Part shown: one piece after another, positions 21,890-33,947 of the stretch
Layout: every line of letters begins with the position of its first letter
Numbering within the stretch: the first letter of the stretch is position 1
DNA from: Emmonsiellopsis sp. PD_33
Lineage: Eukaryota; Ascomycota; Eurotiomycetes; Onygenales; Ajellomycetaceae
NCBI GenBank assembly: GCA_032988165.1
Contig: JANTQF010000047.1
Span: forward strand, 62,001-126,000
Reading direction: 5' to 3'
Length of the DNA: 64,000 bases
The notes under the pieces: generated by a model
The model's input: only the letters and a program-made list of their open reading frames with translations
Database searches by the model: none
Told to the model about the DNA's origin: nothing
Made by a program: the position numbers and the translations under genes

Positions 21890-24800
21890 ATGGTTCGGAT
21901 CTCCCTTCCACGCCGCGTTGGGAGCCATCTGAGCTCCAGGGGCGGGACCACCCCTCCCGCCTCCGAAGACAACCCCAACCCGATGACGATGGGCCCCGAG
22001 ACAAAACCCTTGGTGCTCAAAGTTACGGTCATATCTGTGCGTATACGATTGGCCTTTGTATTTTGGAAAATAACACAGCAGAGCTGGAAGAAAGCTAATG
22101 CGCCTCGTGCTGTATAGGGAAGAAACCTTGCGCCCAAGGACAGAAATGGCTTCAGTGACCCCGTGAGTGCCCCGCGCCTATCGAGTGTTGAGGTGCAAGG
22201 CTACGATACTGATTTGCGTATACGATATACAGTACTTGGTTGTGAGTCTGGGTGAGGCAAGGCAGTCCACCCCATCAATTAGCAAGACCTTGAATCCGGA
22301 ATGGAAGGTCTCGTTTGATTTACCCATCCTTGGCGTCCCGTTGCTCGAATGCATTTGTTGGGATAAAGACCGGTTTGGAAAGGATTACATGGGAGAGTTC
22401 GACATACCGTTGGAGGATATATTTTCCGCTGGCCAGGTTCAGCCACAGGTGCGTCATGCGCCGGTATCACGGGCGACTTGTTAAAAGTACGCATCTGCTA
22501 ACGATAGAGGATAGCCACAATGGTATACGCTCCACTCCCGGCGGAAGGCTGGAAAGAAGAAGAACGATGTCTCCGGCGAAATCCAGCTCCAATTCGCTCT
22601 CACAGACCCCTCAAACCCATCTAGCACACCGGAGGAGATATTCCAAAAATTCAAGGCAATTGTATCGAGTGACGACGATGACGAAGTCGTTCCAGTTATT
22701 ACCCGGGAGCTAGACGAGCAGGACAAGGACGACGAGACATCTGATGAGACAGATGACCCAACGAAACCCGAAGTTGTCGAGAAGCGTCGACGAAGGCTAA
22801 GGATGGCCCGCCTGAAACGAAAGTCAATGGCTGCCAGAGCATATCAATTTTCAGGTTCTAAAGATGGCGTCTCTGGCATCGTATTCATGGAAATATCTAA
22901 AGTCTTGGACCTCCCCCCGGAGCGAAATAGTGAGTCTCCGTAATGTCTATTCCCCACGGCATCACTCCTGCTAACTGTCTATTCAGTGACCCGTACTTCC
23001 TTCGATATGGATCCCTTTGTGGTCACCTCCTTAGGCAGGAAAACGCTGAGAACTCGTGTTATCCGCCACAACCTCAACCCAATCTTCGACGAGAAAATGG
23101 TCTTCCAGGTCATGAAACATGAACAATACTATTCTATCAACTTCACAGTCATTGACAGGGATAAGCTTTCCGGAAACGACTTTGTCGCGTCAACAAACTT
23201 CCCATTACAAACACTCGTTCTCTCAGGTCCAGTTGCTGATCCGGAAACAGGCCTCTACAAGCTTCCCGGACTGTCAGAGCCTTCCCCTACACCCCCTGCC
23301 ACCAAGTCACGATTTAGACTCAATCTGTCCCGTTCTTCGTCAGCTTCTAGCCTAACAAAGCTCACAAAGCCGTCCCTGAGATCCAGAACCTCAGCCACCT
23401 CGTTATCAAGTCAGTTCCAACAGGAACAACAAAATTCTGCCCCTACTAGCGTCCCACCTCCTGAGTCGTCCGCACAGCTAAGCGTCCCAGGAACACCCAA
23501 TTTGATGATAGAAGAACCCGCCGTGCCCAACGATGAAAACGATCTCAAAGTTTACGTTATCCCGCTCACTCTGAAAAACAAGGAGCGGTGGGAGGACAAG
23601 CATTTCCCGGAACTCCATGTGAAAGCGAAGTATATGCCATATCCGGCCTTGCGCCAGCAATTTTGGAGAGTGATGCTCAAGCAATACGATGCCGATGATA
23701 GCGCCCGAATCAGCAAGGTTGAATTGACTACGATGCTTGATACTCTTGGTTCAACACTCAAGGAGTCGACTATAGATGGATTCTTCCACCGATTTGCCCA
23801 CGAAAATGAACCAAGTGATACTGTCGACCTCACATTTGACCAGGCGGTTATCTGTTTGGAAGATACCCTTCAAGCTCTACAGAGGAAGTCAATTGGCGAG
23901 AGAATGAAACGCCTTGTGCCCAACCCTTCGTCCTCAGGCAGCCCAGAAAGTGAGAATCAATCTAGTAATGAGGACAATGTGCCCGAAATTAGCCTTTCGA
24001 TGCCTTTCAATACTGATCCTGGCCGGCCAGTTATACCCACTATCTCTCGTAATGAACCATCCCAGTCAGGAGACAGCGAAGACAGCCTACATCCGGACGA
24101 TTTAGGCGACGGCCAGGGCGAGGAGCATGTAGTCGAAATCCGAGAGTGTCCACTTTGCCACCAGCCGCGACTGGGGAAGCGATCCGACGCTGATATTATC
24201 ACCCATATTGCCACCTGTGCCAGCCAGGATTGGAGACAGGTCGACAATCTGGTTATGGGTGGGTTTGTAACTTCCAGCCAGGCTCAGAGGAAATGGTATT
24301 CCAAGGTTATCACGAAGATCTCTTACGGAGGCTACAAACTTGGGGCGAACTCGGCGAATATTCTAGTCCAGGATCGGATCACGGGCCAGATCAACGAGGA
24401 ACGGATGAGTGTATATGTGCGACTTGGAATCCGATTGCTGTACAAAGGTTTGAAGAGTAGGGACATGGAGAAGAAGCGAAGTATGTATTCCCTTTTCCCT
24501 TTTTACACAAAGATTGCAATGCTCACCAAACAACAGTTCGCAAAATGCTCAAATCGTTGAGTATCAAGCAAGGAAAGAAGTACGATGACCCCGCGTCTGC
24601 GGCACAGATTGAAGATTTTATCAATTTCCACCAGCTCGACATGTCTGAAGTCCTCCTGCCGCTGAACCAGTTCAAAACATTCAACGAGTTCTTCTACCGC
24701 GCCCTTAAGCCCGGTTCCCGCCCGTGTTCCGCACCAAAGAACCCAAAAATCATCGTATCCCCAGCAGACTGCCGTTCGGTCGTGTTTGATCGCATGGACG

Positions 24801-25542
24801 AGGCAACCAGGATTTGGGTGAAGGGTAGAGAGTTCTCCGTAGAGAGACTTTTGGGCAAGGCGTACCCGGAAGACGCGAAAAGATATAAGAACGGATCCCT
24901 GGGTATTTTCAGACTTGCGCCGCAGGACTACCATCGTTTCCATATCCCAGTCGATGGCGTCATGGGAACCCCCAAGACTATTGAAGGAGAATACTACACT
25001 GTGAACCCAATGGCCATCCGATCAGCGCTGGACGTATACGGCGAAAATGTCAGAATCATCGTGCCGATCGACTCCGTCGAACACGGTCGCGTTATGGTCA
25101 TCTGTGTCGGTGCAATGATGGTCGGCAGTACGGTTATTACACGAGAAGCCGGTGAGAAAGTGTCTCGCGCGGACGAGCTGGGATATTTCAAGTTCGGCGG
25201 CAGTACGCTATTGTTGCTGTTTGAGCCCGGGAAGATGAATTATGACTCGGATCTCGTCGGGAATTCGCAGGAGGCTTTGGAGACTTTGGTGGGTTTTTCA
25301 CAAGCCTCTGGCTCGCTTTTTTTGTTTTGATAATGTAGCTTTTTGCTGACAATATCTTGCCATTTTAGGTCCGTGTGGGCATGTCAATCGGCCACTCCCC
25401 CGACGAACCCCAGTTCACACCCGACATGCGCAAGAGCGAGGAGAACATTACTGAACAGGAACGAGAAGACGCTATGCGTAGGATTGAGGGGAGCCTGAAC
25501 AGCGGCCCGATGCCTGCTGGGGAAGAAGTGCCTCAGCTATGA
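21890..25542 (+). CDS. psd2: Phosphatidylserine decarboxylase, Psd2 type (C2-C2-EF-hand-PSD)
   Basis: Seven exons: 21890-22036, 22118-22162, 22233-22448, 22515-22929, 22987-24480, 24537-25288, 25369-25542 (1,080 aa). It converts phosphatidylserine to phosphatidylethanolamine on Golgi/endosomal membranes. The first C2 domain is at about 40-135 (GRNLAPKDRNGFSDP, TLNPEWK) and the second at about 256-350 (HNLNPIFDE). An EF-hand loop DADDSARISKVE sits at 509-520. A CPLC...H...C zinc-finger-like patch lies near 665-690. The decarboxylase domain spans about 800-1060. It self-cleaves at GGST (993-996), giving an alpha chain whose pyruvoyl group arises from Ser995; GGST in place of LGST is usual for the Psd2 branch. 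The upstream catalytic segment APQDYHRFHIPVDG is intact. Introns crowd the first C2 domain, including a 45-nt exon 2. All junctions keep frame. Confidence 0.93.
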
Positions 25543-26972
25543 AGTGGAAAGCGAAAGAGGTTGCACATTTTAGGAATATACGGAGGAAAGCATTTTTTAG
25601 ATATACATATTTTATGTCCGGAGGGATTTGGATGGGTTAGATAGACGAGCCGATGGTTGATTGAAGTATGGATTGATGTATGCAGTTGCACATGTGAGGG
25701 AAATTTGGGTTTGAATGATTGATGGATTGATTGATTGATGTCAACGTGGTTAACATTTAACATGTTTCGCGCTTATTTAATTCCTCAGACGATAGAGGGA
25801 GGAGAAGAAGACCATCTATGGATGCTGAAGGAAGCTAGGGATAACCTACGTACTTGTCATATAAACGGTGAACGAATGGTGCGGTGAATGAAGCCATTTG
25901 GGGAGCTATGGATCACGAATGATGATATTGAGTGTTTGTTATTTTGTTTGGTTCTCGCTCTCATTTGGTATATTTTGCTATTTCCTGCTATGGGAAATAG
26001 CGAGAGAAATGTACAGAGATAGCCTTACACCAGGATATCATATAGTATTCCCAATTTGAACACTCTCTATCCCATCGAGACACCCGCCACCCCCTGCCCA
26101 GGCTAGTCATGTGATATCATCCTCGGCTGTCCCCTTCAAAATCGCACTAGCCCCAAACAACACTAGCGCCAACCCAAACCCATCTTACGTAATCCGACCC
26201 TCTCGGAAAACGCGCCAAGACCAAAACAATTTCGCTCTCTCCTCGCTGCCCGCCCCTAGACAACGTCAGATACAGATTGCGCCCGCCAACAAACAACATA
26301 CCCCCATCCCACAACCCGGACACGGACAGACAGACAGACACGATTTGGATATACGCAGACGTTCTTTTGCCATTGCCAGCTGGAAACTAGGAACGAAACG
26401 GGGTTGCCATATTGCGTTGTGTTGGGAAAGGAGCACCGAACGCGCGCCGACGGACACCACGAAAACGAAACGACTTATCGACGGGCGATTGGGGCTTTTC
26501 GCGCGCATATTTTTGCTCCTGCCCTGCTCGTCTGGGTCTTTGAGATGGTACGCGGGGCGCGGTGTGGGATATAGATATAGGGAAACGAACGGGAACACGC
26601 CACGGACTTATAGGGTTCTGAGTAGGGAGGAGAGGAATATAGGAGAGAGTAGAGGCGTGCAGGCAACGATTGTATACGACCGACGAGACGAGACGAGGGC
26701 GAGAGAGGAGGGGACCGGACGGGCTGCGATTACGTTACGCGCGCGATTGGGCGCATTGCCTTGATCGTGCGGTCTGGGTGGTCTGTTGACGATTGCTTAG
26801 AGTCAAGAAGGAGTCCAAGGGAGGGAACGTTTCGACTGAGCTAACGGCCGCCAACACGAGCGATTAACTGCGGGTAACCCGCGCTGGGTTCATAGTTCCC
26901 TCTGCCAGGTGCCCCGTTGAAACCTATACACATACATCCCGCCTACACAAAACAACATCCCTCAACCTGGAC
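25543..26972. other. Intergenic region between psd2 and the Dsn1 gene
   Basis: No supported gene. A 9-bp stem hairpin (GCTATTTCC / GGAAATAGC, 7-nt loop) lies at 25977-26001. A GACA microsatellite is at about 26328-26342. A 217-codon frame at 26111-26764 has no ATG start and no motif, and probably overlaps the leader of the next gene. Confidence 0.5.
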
Positions 26973-29364
26973 ATGACAACCGCCCTAGCACCTACGGCGA
27001 CCACCACTCTATTATCAAGTTTCACATCGACGCGGAACGCGCCGCATCACCACCTCATAAACTACCCGGATACGGATATAATAGGCTCCGAGAGATACCA
27101 GCGAACGACGCGGAGTCGCGCGCCGCTGACGACGATCGATCCGGCGATGTCGCAGGCGCGGGGCCGGCTGGCGAATGCGAATGCGAATGGGGGGAGGAGG
27201 GCGAGCGCGAGGTTGGGTGGGAAGGAGGTGGAGGATGTTAATGGGCATGGGAGTGCGAATGGAGTGGGGGGGAGGGCGGGGAAGAGGAAGGCTGGTGAGT
27301 TTGTTCCTTTGGTTCCATTTCTTTTGTTGCTTTTGTTAGGGCTGGTTTGAGGTTGCGTTGGGGGATGGGTGGTGTTGGTGTTTGTTGGTCCAGGGAGGTT
27401 GCGTGGCATCTTTTGCGCCGATTGTTTTGATATATTCCAGGGGCGCGAGCGCAATGATCGAGATACTGCACCCGGTTACGCAGCAGCCGATGATACTGAC
27501 TTGCATTTATTATCTATAGTTGATTACGACGAGGACATTGAGGGGTTCCAATTTTCCCGCGCGACCGCCCCGAAGAAATCTAAACCCGCTACTATTGATG
27601 AGAATACCGCTCCCATGCAGATGACGGATGACATTACACAAAACCAACAGCCCCGAAAACAGAAAGGCAAAGGCAGACCCCCGAAGACCACGGAGGGCCC
27701 GCGCGCCGTCTCATTCGAAACACCGAATGGAAAGCTCCCCTCCCGACCCCAACGACGAACATCCAAGCGCCCAGCAGAGGATGAACCAGCAGCGACAACG
27801 GCAGCACAAAAATCGTCGAGATCTAGACGAAAATCAGATGATGCTGAGCCCGCTCCCATCGTCGTACCGAAAAAGAGGGGAGCTAGCAAGGCGAAACAGG
27901 CAGAGGTATCGCAAACATGGCAGGAAGAGGAACAGGGTGGGGAAACGCCAGTAGCAAACACGCAAAAAATTGCCCTCCCGTTCGCGGATACACCGGTCAT
28001 TCGGAGAAATAAAGAAATGCGAAAGGAGAAGAGTCAGAAGGGGCAAAGGCGGAGTAGCCTCGGTCTCAGAGGGAGGAGGGCAAGTTCGTTGATTGAATCT
28101 GGGGCGTCGAATGGTGGGTTTGAATCTATCTATGCATGTTTTGTTTGCTCCGTGGTGAAGTTTATGCTAATGCGCGACGTAATAGCACTTCCGCACGATC
28201 AGGTGGATACCGCGCAATTCTACAAACATATCGAAGGAGACGGCCTCTCGGAGCCCAGACGAATGCGACAGCTCCTGACTTGGTGTGCGACGAGGGCGCT
28301 GAGTGCGAAGCCGTCTGGATCTCGGTCAGGGGATGAGAGCGCAAGATTAGCTGGTATGTCTGGGATACGAATTTCCCCGTCATTGGTGGAAACTAACGAA
28401 ACATTTTTCGTATAGCTCGAGTAATACAGGAGGAACTACTGAAAGACTTTGCGAACCGGTCTGAGCTGTCGGATTGGTTCAGTCGTGAGGAAACTGGCCC
28501 GCCTGCCGTGGTGGTTAAGAAACCGAACCCAAAAAATATACAGAATGAGCAGAAGATTAAGGAGTTGGAGGAGCAAATACACAAGTACGTATCCGCTGTT
28601 GATCGGTTCGGGTTGTGTGCCACAAACGAATTCCCCATTATACACCTTATACTAATGAACATGAACACTTCAGACTCCAGCTCGAACGGCAATCTCTCAC
28701 GTCCCTCCTACGACCGCCCTCGATTCCAAAAATAGGGCCTCCCGCACCAACTTCCGAAAAATCATCCAACCCACCAAACGATACCTCAACCACACCTACA
28801 CCCATCATTGAAGATGAGACGGAAGAAGACGAAGAACCAATAAACCCATCCCTCCTCGATCCATCACAACAATCCCTCCTAGCCGCCCTTACCAATACCT
28901 CGATATCCACATCCACATCCACACCAACCTCCAAACCACCCACCACAGACCCATCTACATCCACACCCACGACATCTCCCACATCCATATCATCCATCGC
29001 CGCCCGCCTCTCCCGCCTAACAACCTCCTTAATGCCCACCCTCGACTCCTTCGCCGCCGGTGTCCACGATATAGAACTCTTCCGCCACGCCGCGGACGAT
29101 GTGGCGGGGCAGGTTCTGGCGATTTGCGCAAAGAGGCTAGAAGAGCGGGATCAGCTGAGTAGGAGGAGGAGGATGGCGGAGGAGCAGGGGAGCTCGACGA
29201 GGAAAAGGGGGAAGGAGAAAGCTAGTGCGGAGGGTGAGGGGAGTGAGGAGGGGGATAGTGATGAGGTTGAGGGGGTGGATGTGGGGGGAAGAGGGGTTAC
29301 GGGTGAGAGGGAGGATTTGGCGGTTGTCTTGGCGGCGTTGAGTAGGGTTGAGAGGAGGGGATGA
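26973..29364 (+). CDS. mis13: Kinetochore protein Dsn1/Mis13 (Mis12 complex subunit)
   Basis: Five exons: 26973-27294, 27520-28113, 28186-28353, 28416-28584, 28674-29364 (647 aa). Dsn1 joins Mis12, Nnf1 and Nsl1 in the complex that ties inner-centromere chromatin to Ndc80. The family core is clear: RRSSLGLRGRRASSL, then ALPHDQVDTAQFYKHI, EPRRMRQLLTWC and a helix ending in WFSREE, all assembled across introns 2-4. Intron 1 must end at 27519 (TCTATAG): the earlier CCAG acceptor at 27440 gives the wrong phase and an immediate stop. The N-terminus is basic and low-complexity, and the C-terminal third is Ser/Thr/Pro- then Glu/Gly-rich. An internal ATG at 27147 in the same frame could be the true start. 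The last exon switches from C-rich to G-rich sense near 29105. Confidence 0.88.
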
Positions 29365-30276
29365 TGTTGGTTTGTTGTTGATAGTAATTGTTGCGGAAAG
29401 GGGGCGGCATATGGAATGGAATGGGCGTTTTGTGTTAATTGGTTGGTTGGTAGGGACGGAGGGGGAGATATTTCACACTCCCTTTCTTGTTTGCTTTGTT
29501 GCTTAGTTAGTTACTCATGAGGGCCTGGTTTTCTTTTTCTTTTTTCTTTTTTTTTTGATGTCGTTTTCCCGCCACCGGTTTGATTTGTGATTTGGCGTCT
29601 TTGGTCCCTTTGGACAACATCAATGTACATACGCATGATGCATACATACATACAGACAGACAGATATATATGTGGGAAGCAGCGTGGGGGTGTTTTTCTT
29701 GCCTTCACTGATTCCTCACTCGCTCATCTCTCTTATGGTCTGTCTGGTTGGTTGGGTTGGGTTTGGTTGCATGGATGTATGAAGGGGGGTGTTTTTATCT
29801 TTGGTTTTTGGATGCAAGCAACGCAAGCAAGCCAGGGCCGAATTTGATTTTGTTTTTTGAGGATAGGTATAGATGGTATGGCTAGGTAGATTGGCTAGGC
29901 TGCCCATTTGGTCGTGCGTGGTGATATATATATTTTCTGTTTCTATTTTAGCGATGGGCGCTCAAAGATGCAGGGTCAGGCCGCATATTGGATGATGAAG
30001 AAGAAGAAGGGAAGAGGGGCAGGTGAGACAGGAACTTGGATCATGCCAATAGATAGGTTTTCATAAGGCGCTTTGAGTATATGGAAAAGAAAGAAAGAAA
30101 ACAATAAAGCAGGTAACTACGCCATAACACCCCCGATCCCATCCTCAACTAGTCAAGCCCTTCGCAACCTATAGTAGTAGTCCCATCCAGATATCCCATT
30201 CCCAAGTTGATAGCGTTAGATAGAGTGTATAAGCACAAAAAACATAGCAAAATAGACCTCATCGTGGATATCCCGC
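29365..30276. other. Intergenic region between convergent genes
   Basis: About 900 bases shared by the 3' ends of the Dsn1 gene and the MFS gene, T/G-rich on the plus strand. It contains a CATA/CAGA microsatellite at about 29641-29672. No gene is seen. Confidence 0.5.
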
Positions 30277-31848
30277 TCAGTCATCCCTCCTCTCAGCCCT
30301 ACCCCATACCTCCTCCATGGTACTCTTCCCCTTCGTTTCTGGCACCCACCACGCCAAGAACGACCCAAGAATCACCGCTAGGGCGGTGAAAACCCAAAAA
30401 ACCCGCCCCTTACCGCCCATCGCCTGGTTAAGCGCGGGGAAGAACTGTGCAACTACAAAGGTAGCGGTCCAGTTCGCGGCTAGTGCCCAGCTCTGCGTGG
30501 CGCCCACTGCCTCTGGACCGACGAGTTCGGATGCGAGAATGAATGGGACCGGTCCGAGACCGACAGCAAAACTAGCTACGAAGAGAAGAGTTGAGAGGGC
30601 AGAGAGGATTTGGAGGTCGAATGAGATGCCCAGTGCGAGGAGCATGGAGCTGATTCCCATGCCTGTGATACTGAGTAGGAGGCATGTTTTGCGGCCGAGT
30701 TTGTCGGAGAGGGGTGCGCAGAGGAGGGTGGTTATGAGATTTATGGCGGAGACTACAACTGCGAGGAGAGCGGCGGTGGTGGGGAGGAGATCGGATAGGA
30801 GGGAGACGCTATACATGATTATGCTGTTGATTCCTGTAAATTGTTGAGTGATCATCACCGCGATAACGGCAATAATTGCTGGGCGGTATGTGCGGTTTGT
30901 CATGACGCCGAGCATGGAGACCGGAGGTCTCTTTGGAGGGAGATTTCCTGCTGGGGGAGTGAGGAGGGATTCTTCCTCTGCAGGTGCATTTTCGCTGCGG
31001 CCCGCTGGAACCCTCCAGGCTTTCACTTCCGCTTCTATATCTGCATTTTTACCGCGGATTCTTTGTAGGATACGTTTGGCTTGGCTTGCACGTTGGTGTT
31101 CGGCGAGCCAAATCGGGCTTTCAGGGACGAAAAAGAGCCCGAGGAGTTCGAGAACACCGATAGCACCTGCAACTGCGAGGATGATGCGCCATAAACTACC
31201 CCTGCTTAGGAAGTATCCTAAAGATTGGGATAATAATATTCCCACATTCGTCATTACTTGCGTAAAGGCACCGAATAGTCCCCTGTCCCTCATATGGACC
31301 ACTTCGGCAATGTATATTGGACCAACAACAATCGAAGCTCCAGCCCCAATACCGGAGATAAATCTCCCCAGAGTCAGATACTCAATTCCAGGAGCGAGTG
31401 TTTCGGCAATCGGACCCAGTATGAAGAAAATTGTCGTAGCTCGGAGAGTTAGTAATCGGCCGTACTTTGTTGAAAAGGGGCCAGCCATAAGGGCCCCCAG
31501 AAGACCTCCGAGAGTATAGTTTGACGAAACGATGCCAAATTGAAATGGGTTCATGGGAATACATTGCGGTAGATTGGGAGAGGTATATTTGTCTGAGGTA
31601 ATGCTCTTCTTTTCGCAGGTGATAACTTCTTGAGGAGCGTTGAGTTCGGCCTAATCGGAGAAAGGGGATATCATCAGCAAATGGGAACTTCATGGTTTGG
31701 CTATCGGAGTTCAAGGAACGATGATACTCAATCCGGGATAACTTACTAAATGATATCCAAACTGAAGAGGCCCCAGTGTAGTCACGAATATGAGGAACAC
31801 CAAGTAGGGGGTCACCCTCGATCTGATAGTGGAGGTTGTTAACGTCAT
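30277..31848 (-). CDS. MFS sugar transporter (fungal Vps73-like group)
   Basis: Two exons on the minus strand: 31848-31747 and 31650-30277 (491 aa), separated by a 96-nt phase-0 GT-AG intron. Exon 1 supplies the first membrane helix and the FGYHLAELN loop that the shorter open frame from 31554 lacks. Sugar-porter marks are present: GRFISGIGAG with the PIYIAEV segment, PESPIWL after helix 6, QQFTGINSIIMYS in helix 7, a DKLGRK loop, and PETKGKS at the end of helix 12. Twelve hydrophobic segments are visible. The likely role is proton-coupled hexose uptake at the plasma or vacuolar membrane; the substrate is not determined. The transposon block begins only 241 bases upstream of its start codon. 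Confidence 0.9.
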
Positions 31849-32084
31849 TGGGGGCAGAACAGAGCTGTTCCCTCGGGAGTTATCTGTACGGTTTTAACGG
31901 CACAAAGATTGACTATCTTATCCGGTATTGCAATAAACTACCCATATGGAATGAATTGGGAAAATGCGTTCACTAGACAGGTATCATCAGGCTGGATAGA
32001 TATACAATGTTGGCGGTTGACGTTGGCGTCATCCCAAAACAGATGACTAAGCAGCGGTCAGCAGAATGACCACGTGATCCAGTT
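31849..32084. other. Residual promoter of the MFS gene
   Basis: Only 236 bases of normal-composition DNA separate the MFS start from the transposon target duplication. The last CpG I see before the block is in CACGTG at 32071-32076, an E-box-like palindrome. Confidence 0.5.
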
Positions 32085-32089
32085 GCCCT
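32085..32089. repeat. Left target-site duplication of the LTR element
   Basis: GCCCT, matched by GCCCT at 53536-53540 directly beyond the other LTR. Five bases is the usual duplication length for Gypsy-type integrases. Confidence 0.65.
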
Positions 32090-32362
32090 AAAAAGAGATG
32101 GATGTGGCAATGTGGTGTTATCACCTGCTTGGCAGTATTATGCAAGAATGAGATCAATGATATGATTGAGGAAATACCTCAACTAATTGAATTTAATTGA
32201 AAATCATGGATCTTATTAATTCTACTAACTAAAAGAGGAGAGGAAAATATTCTAGTTTTTAAAAGTAAATAAAAATAAATAGACTTAATAATAAAGGGAA
32301 ATAATCATGCTGGCTGAATAAAATATTAGGAAACTACTATCTATATAATTATATCTTTTTCT
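32090..32362 (-). repeat. LTR, left copy (3' LTR of the minus-strand element)
   Basis: 273 bp, aligning base for base with 53263-53535 with no indel. I count about 42 differences, all transitions. In its outer (left) half this copy keeps the C or G at most differing sites; toward the interior it carries T or A at every one. Confidence 0.85.
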
Positions 32363-32877
32363 TATTTTCTGGTCTTTTGATTCATTTTTGAAGTGATAAT
32401 ATAAAAAGAAGATAAGAATAATAAATTGAATGATAAGTTATATAAGTAGTTAAAGAATATAAATAATTAAGTATATAAACTAAATGAAATGAAGTTAATA
32501 AATGAGAAAGAAAGACAAAATATTAAGGATTCAATATATGAAAAGAAGAGCCTATATACTATATTTTATAATAGAATTTACTATTAAAGTTATACTTAAT
32601 TATCTCATTAATTTCTCTATCAGATTATTTAGTGTCATTGAGATTATTTAGTGCATTCTGAGTAAATTAATCATTATAACTTAATTAATCCTCTTTTTAT
32701 TCTAATATACCCAGTTAGAAGTACATATGATATATGCTATTTCTATTATTAATAATGTAGTAAATATCTAAGATTAATATTATTATAAAACTGAGACTTG
32801 TCATTCATTTGTAGACCTTAAAATGATGAAGTATAATAACTAGCTTAGTATTTATTATTATTAAAAGGCCTTAAGTG

Positions 32878-32885
32878 GTATTATC
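32878..32885. repeat. Left target-site duplication of the hAT element
   Basis: GTATTATC immediately before the hAT terminus, repeated exactly at 38475-38482 after the other terminus. Eight bases is diagnostic for the hAT superfamily. Confidence 0.9.
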
Positions 32886-33334
32886 TAGACTAGCCATTTG
32901 TTACCAAATCAAACTAAAACTAAATTTAACCTTAGGCATTTTACCTGGAATGATAATCCTTTTTACTATATTATTACTTTAATATAGGTACTATATTACA
33001 TTTATATTTTACTTGATTAGTCCCAAATTATATTATAGAATAATATTATAGTTCCAAATTATATTTAGTATTAAAAATATAAGTCCTAGTCCCATTTGGT
33101 CCCAATTATCTCTATTAGGACTAAATGGGACTAGGAATCCTGGTTTAGATTATATAATTATAATCACATGACTAGGTAATGTTAAGTCTGAGATATATAG
33201 ATGGTAGAACAACTTTAAAATACATATTTATAGTAGTAAGTATTACTAAATATTATTATTTCTCATTGCCTGAAGGCCCTAGCCCCAACCCTAAACTAAA
33301 AAAACTAAAAAACTAAAAACACACAAAAACATTA

Positions 33335-33947
33335 AAAAACCCTCTTAAACCTTAGAGGTAGTCTGCTCAAAGTACTCTAACCTAATTGCATCTACTACCT
33401 CTCTCACTAACTATATATTCTCAATTCTGAGAGTTAACCACTTCTCATGCACTATCATTTTAACTCTATCTATATTCATAATATAATCAGTATACATATT
33501 TAGTAGACTTAGTAGAGTAGTTAACTTACACTTGAAAAGGGTGATAAGGGCTGTTTCCACTGCTAACTAAATAGCATTAAGAGTAAAGTGCTGAAAGTAA
33601 TGCTTCTCATCATTAATCTTATGAATTAAATGTATTATTATAATTTTAATAAAAATAAGCTTCTTAGACTTCTAATAGAACTAAACCTTCTGAATCTACT
33701 TTATTAATCTAAATGAGTAATTAAGTGTTACTGAAAAGTGTGATCATAACTTACTGTTCTTATTATAATAGTAGTGAGACTTGAGATTATATTTAATCTA
33801 GTGATTTCTTGAGGCATTAAGGAGCTTAATATGATATTAATCTCACTTGGCCTCCTACTCAGTGATGCATGCCTTATAGGCTTCTTTGTAACTAGACATA
33901 GTATTTTTCATTACTACTTGACAAAGGAGGGGGGTGTACTTTGGCAT
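33335..33947 (-). pseudogene. Degenerate minus-strand ORF inside the hAT element
   Basis: A frame beginning at an ATG at 33947 (MPKYTPLL, then SSYKEAYKACITE) reads about 200 codons toward 33335. It is interrupted by stops, consistent with G-to-A changes at Trp, Gln and Arg codons. The product is not recognised. It diverges from the plus-strand relic that begins near 34410, as if the two shared a promoter. I do not know whether it belonged to the transposon or to captured DNA. Confidence 0.45.

Noticed and set aside
25977..26001. Hairpin GCTATTTCC/GGAAATAGC as a transcription terminator
   Set aside because: Polymerase II genes do not need such hairpins, and it lies over 400 bases past the psd2 stop; it is noted only as an inverted repeat.
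26111..26764. 217-codon plus-strand open frame between psd2 and the Dsn1 gene
   Set aside because: It begins at a GTG, not an ATG, has no domain or codon regularity, and lies in the expected promoter/leader of the Dsn1 gene.
27369..27519. Segment read as coding upstream of the Dsn1 exon 2 (RERNDRD...)
   Set aside because: The CCAG acceptor at 27440 joins exon 1 in the wrong phase and gives a stop within five codons; the acceptor at 27519 keeps the frame, so this is intron.
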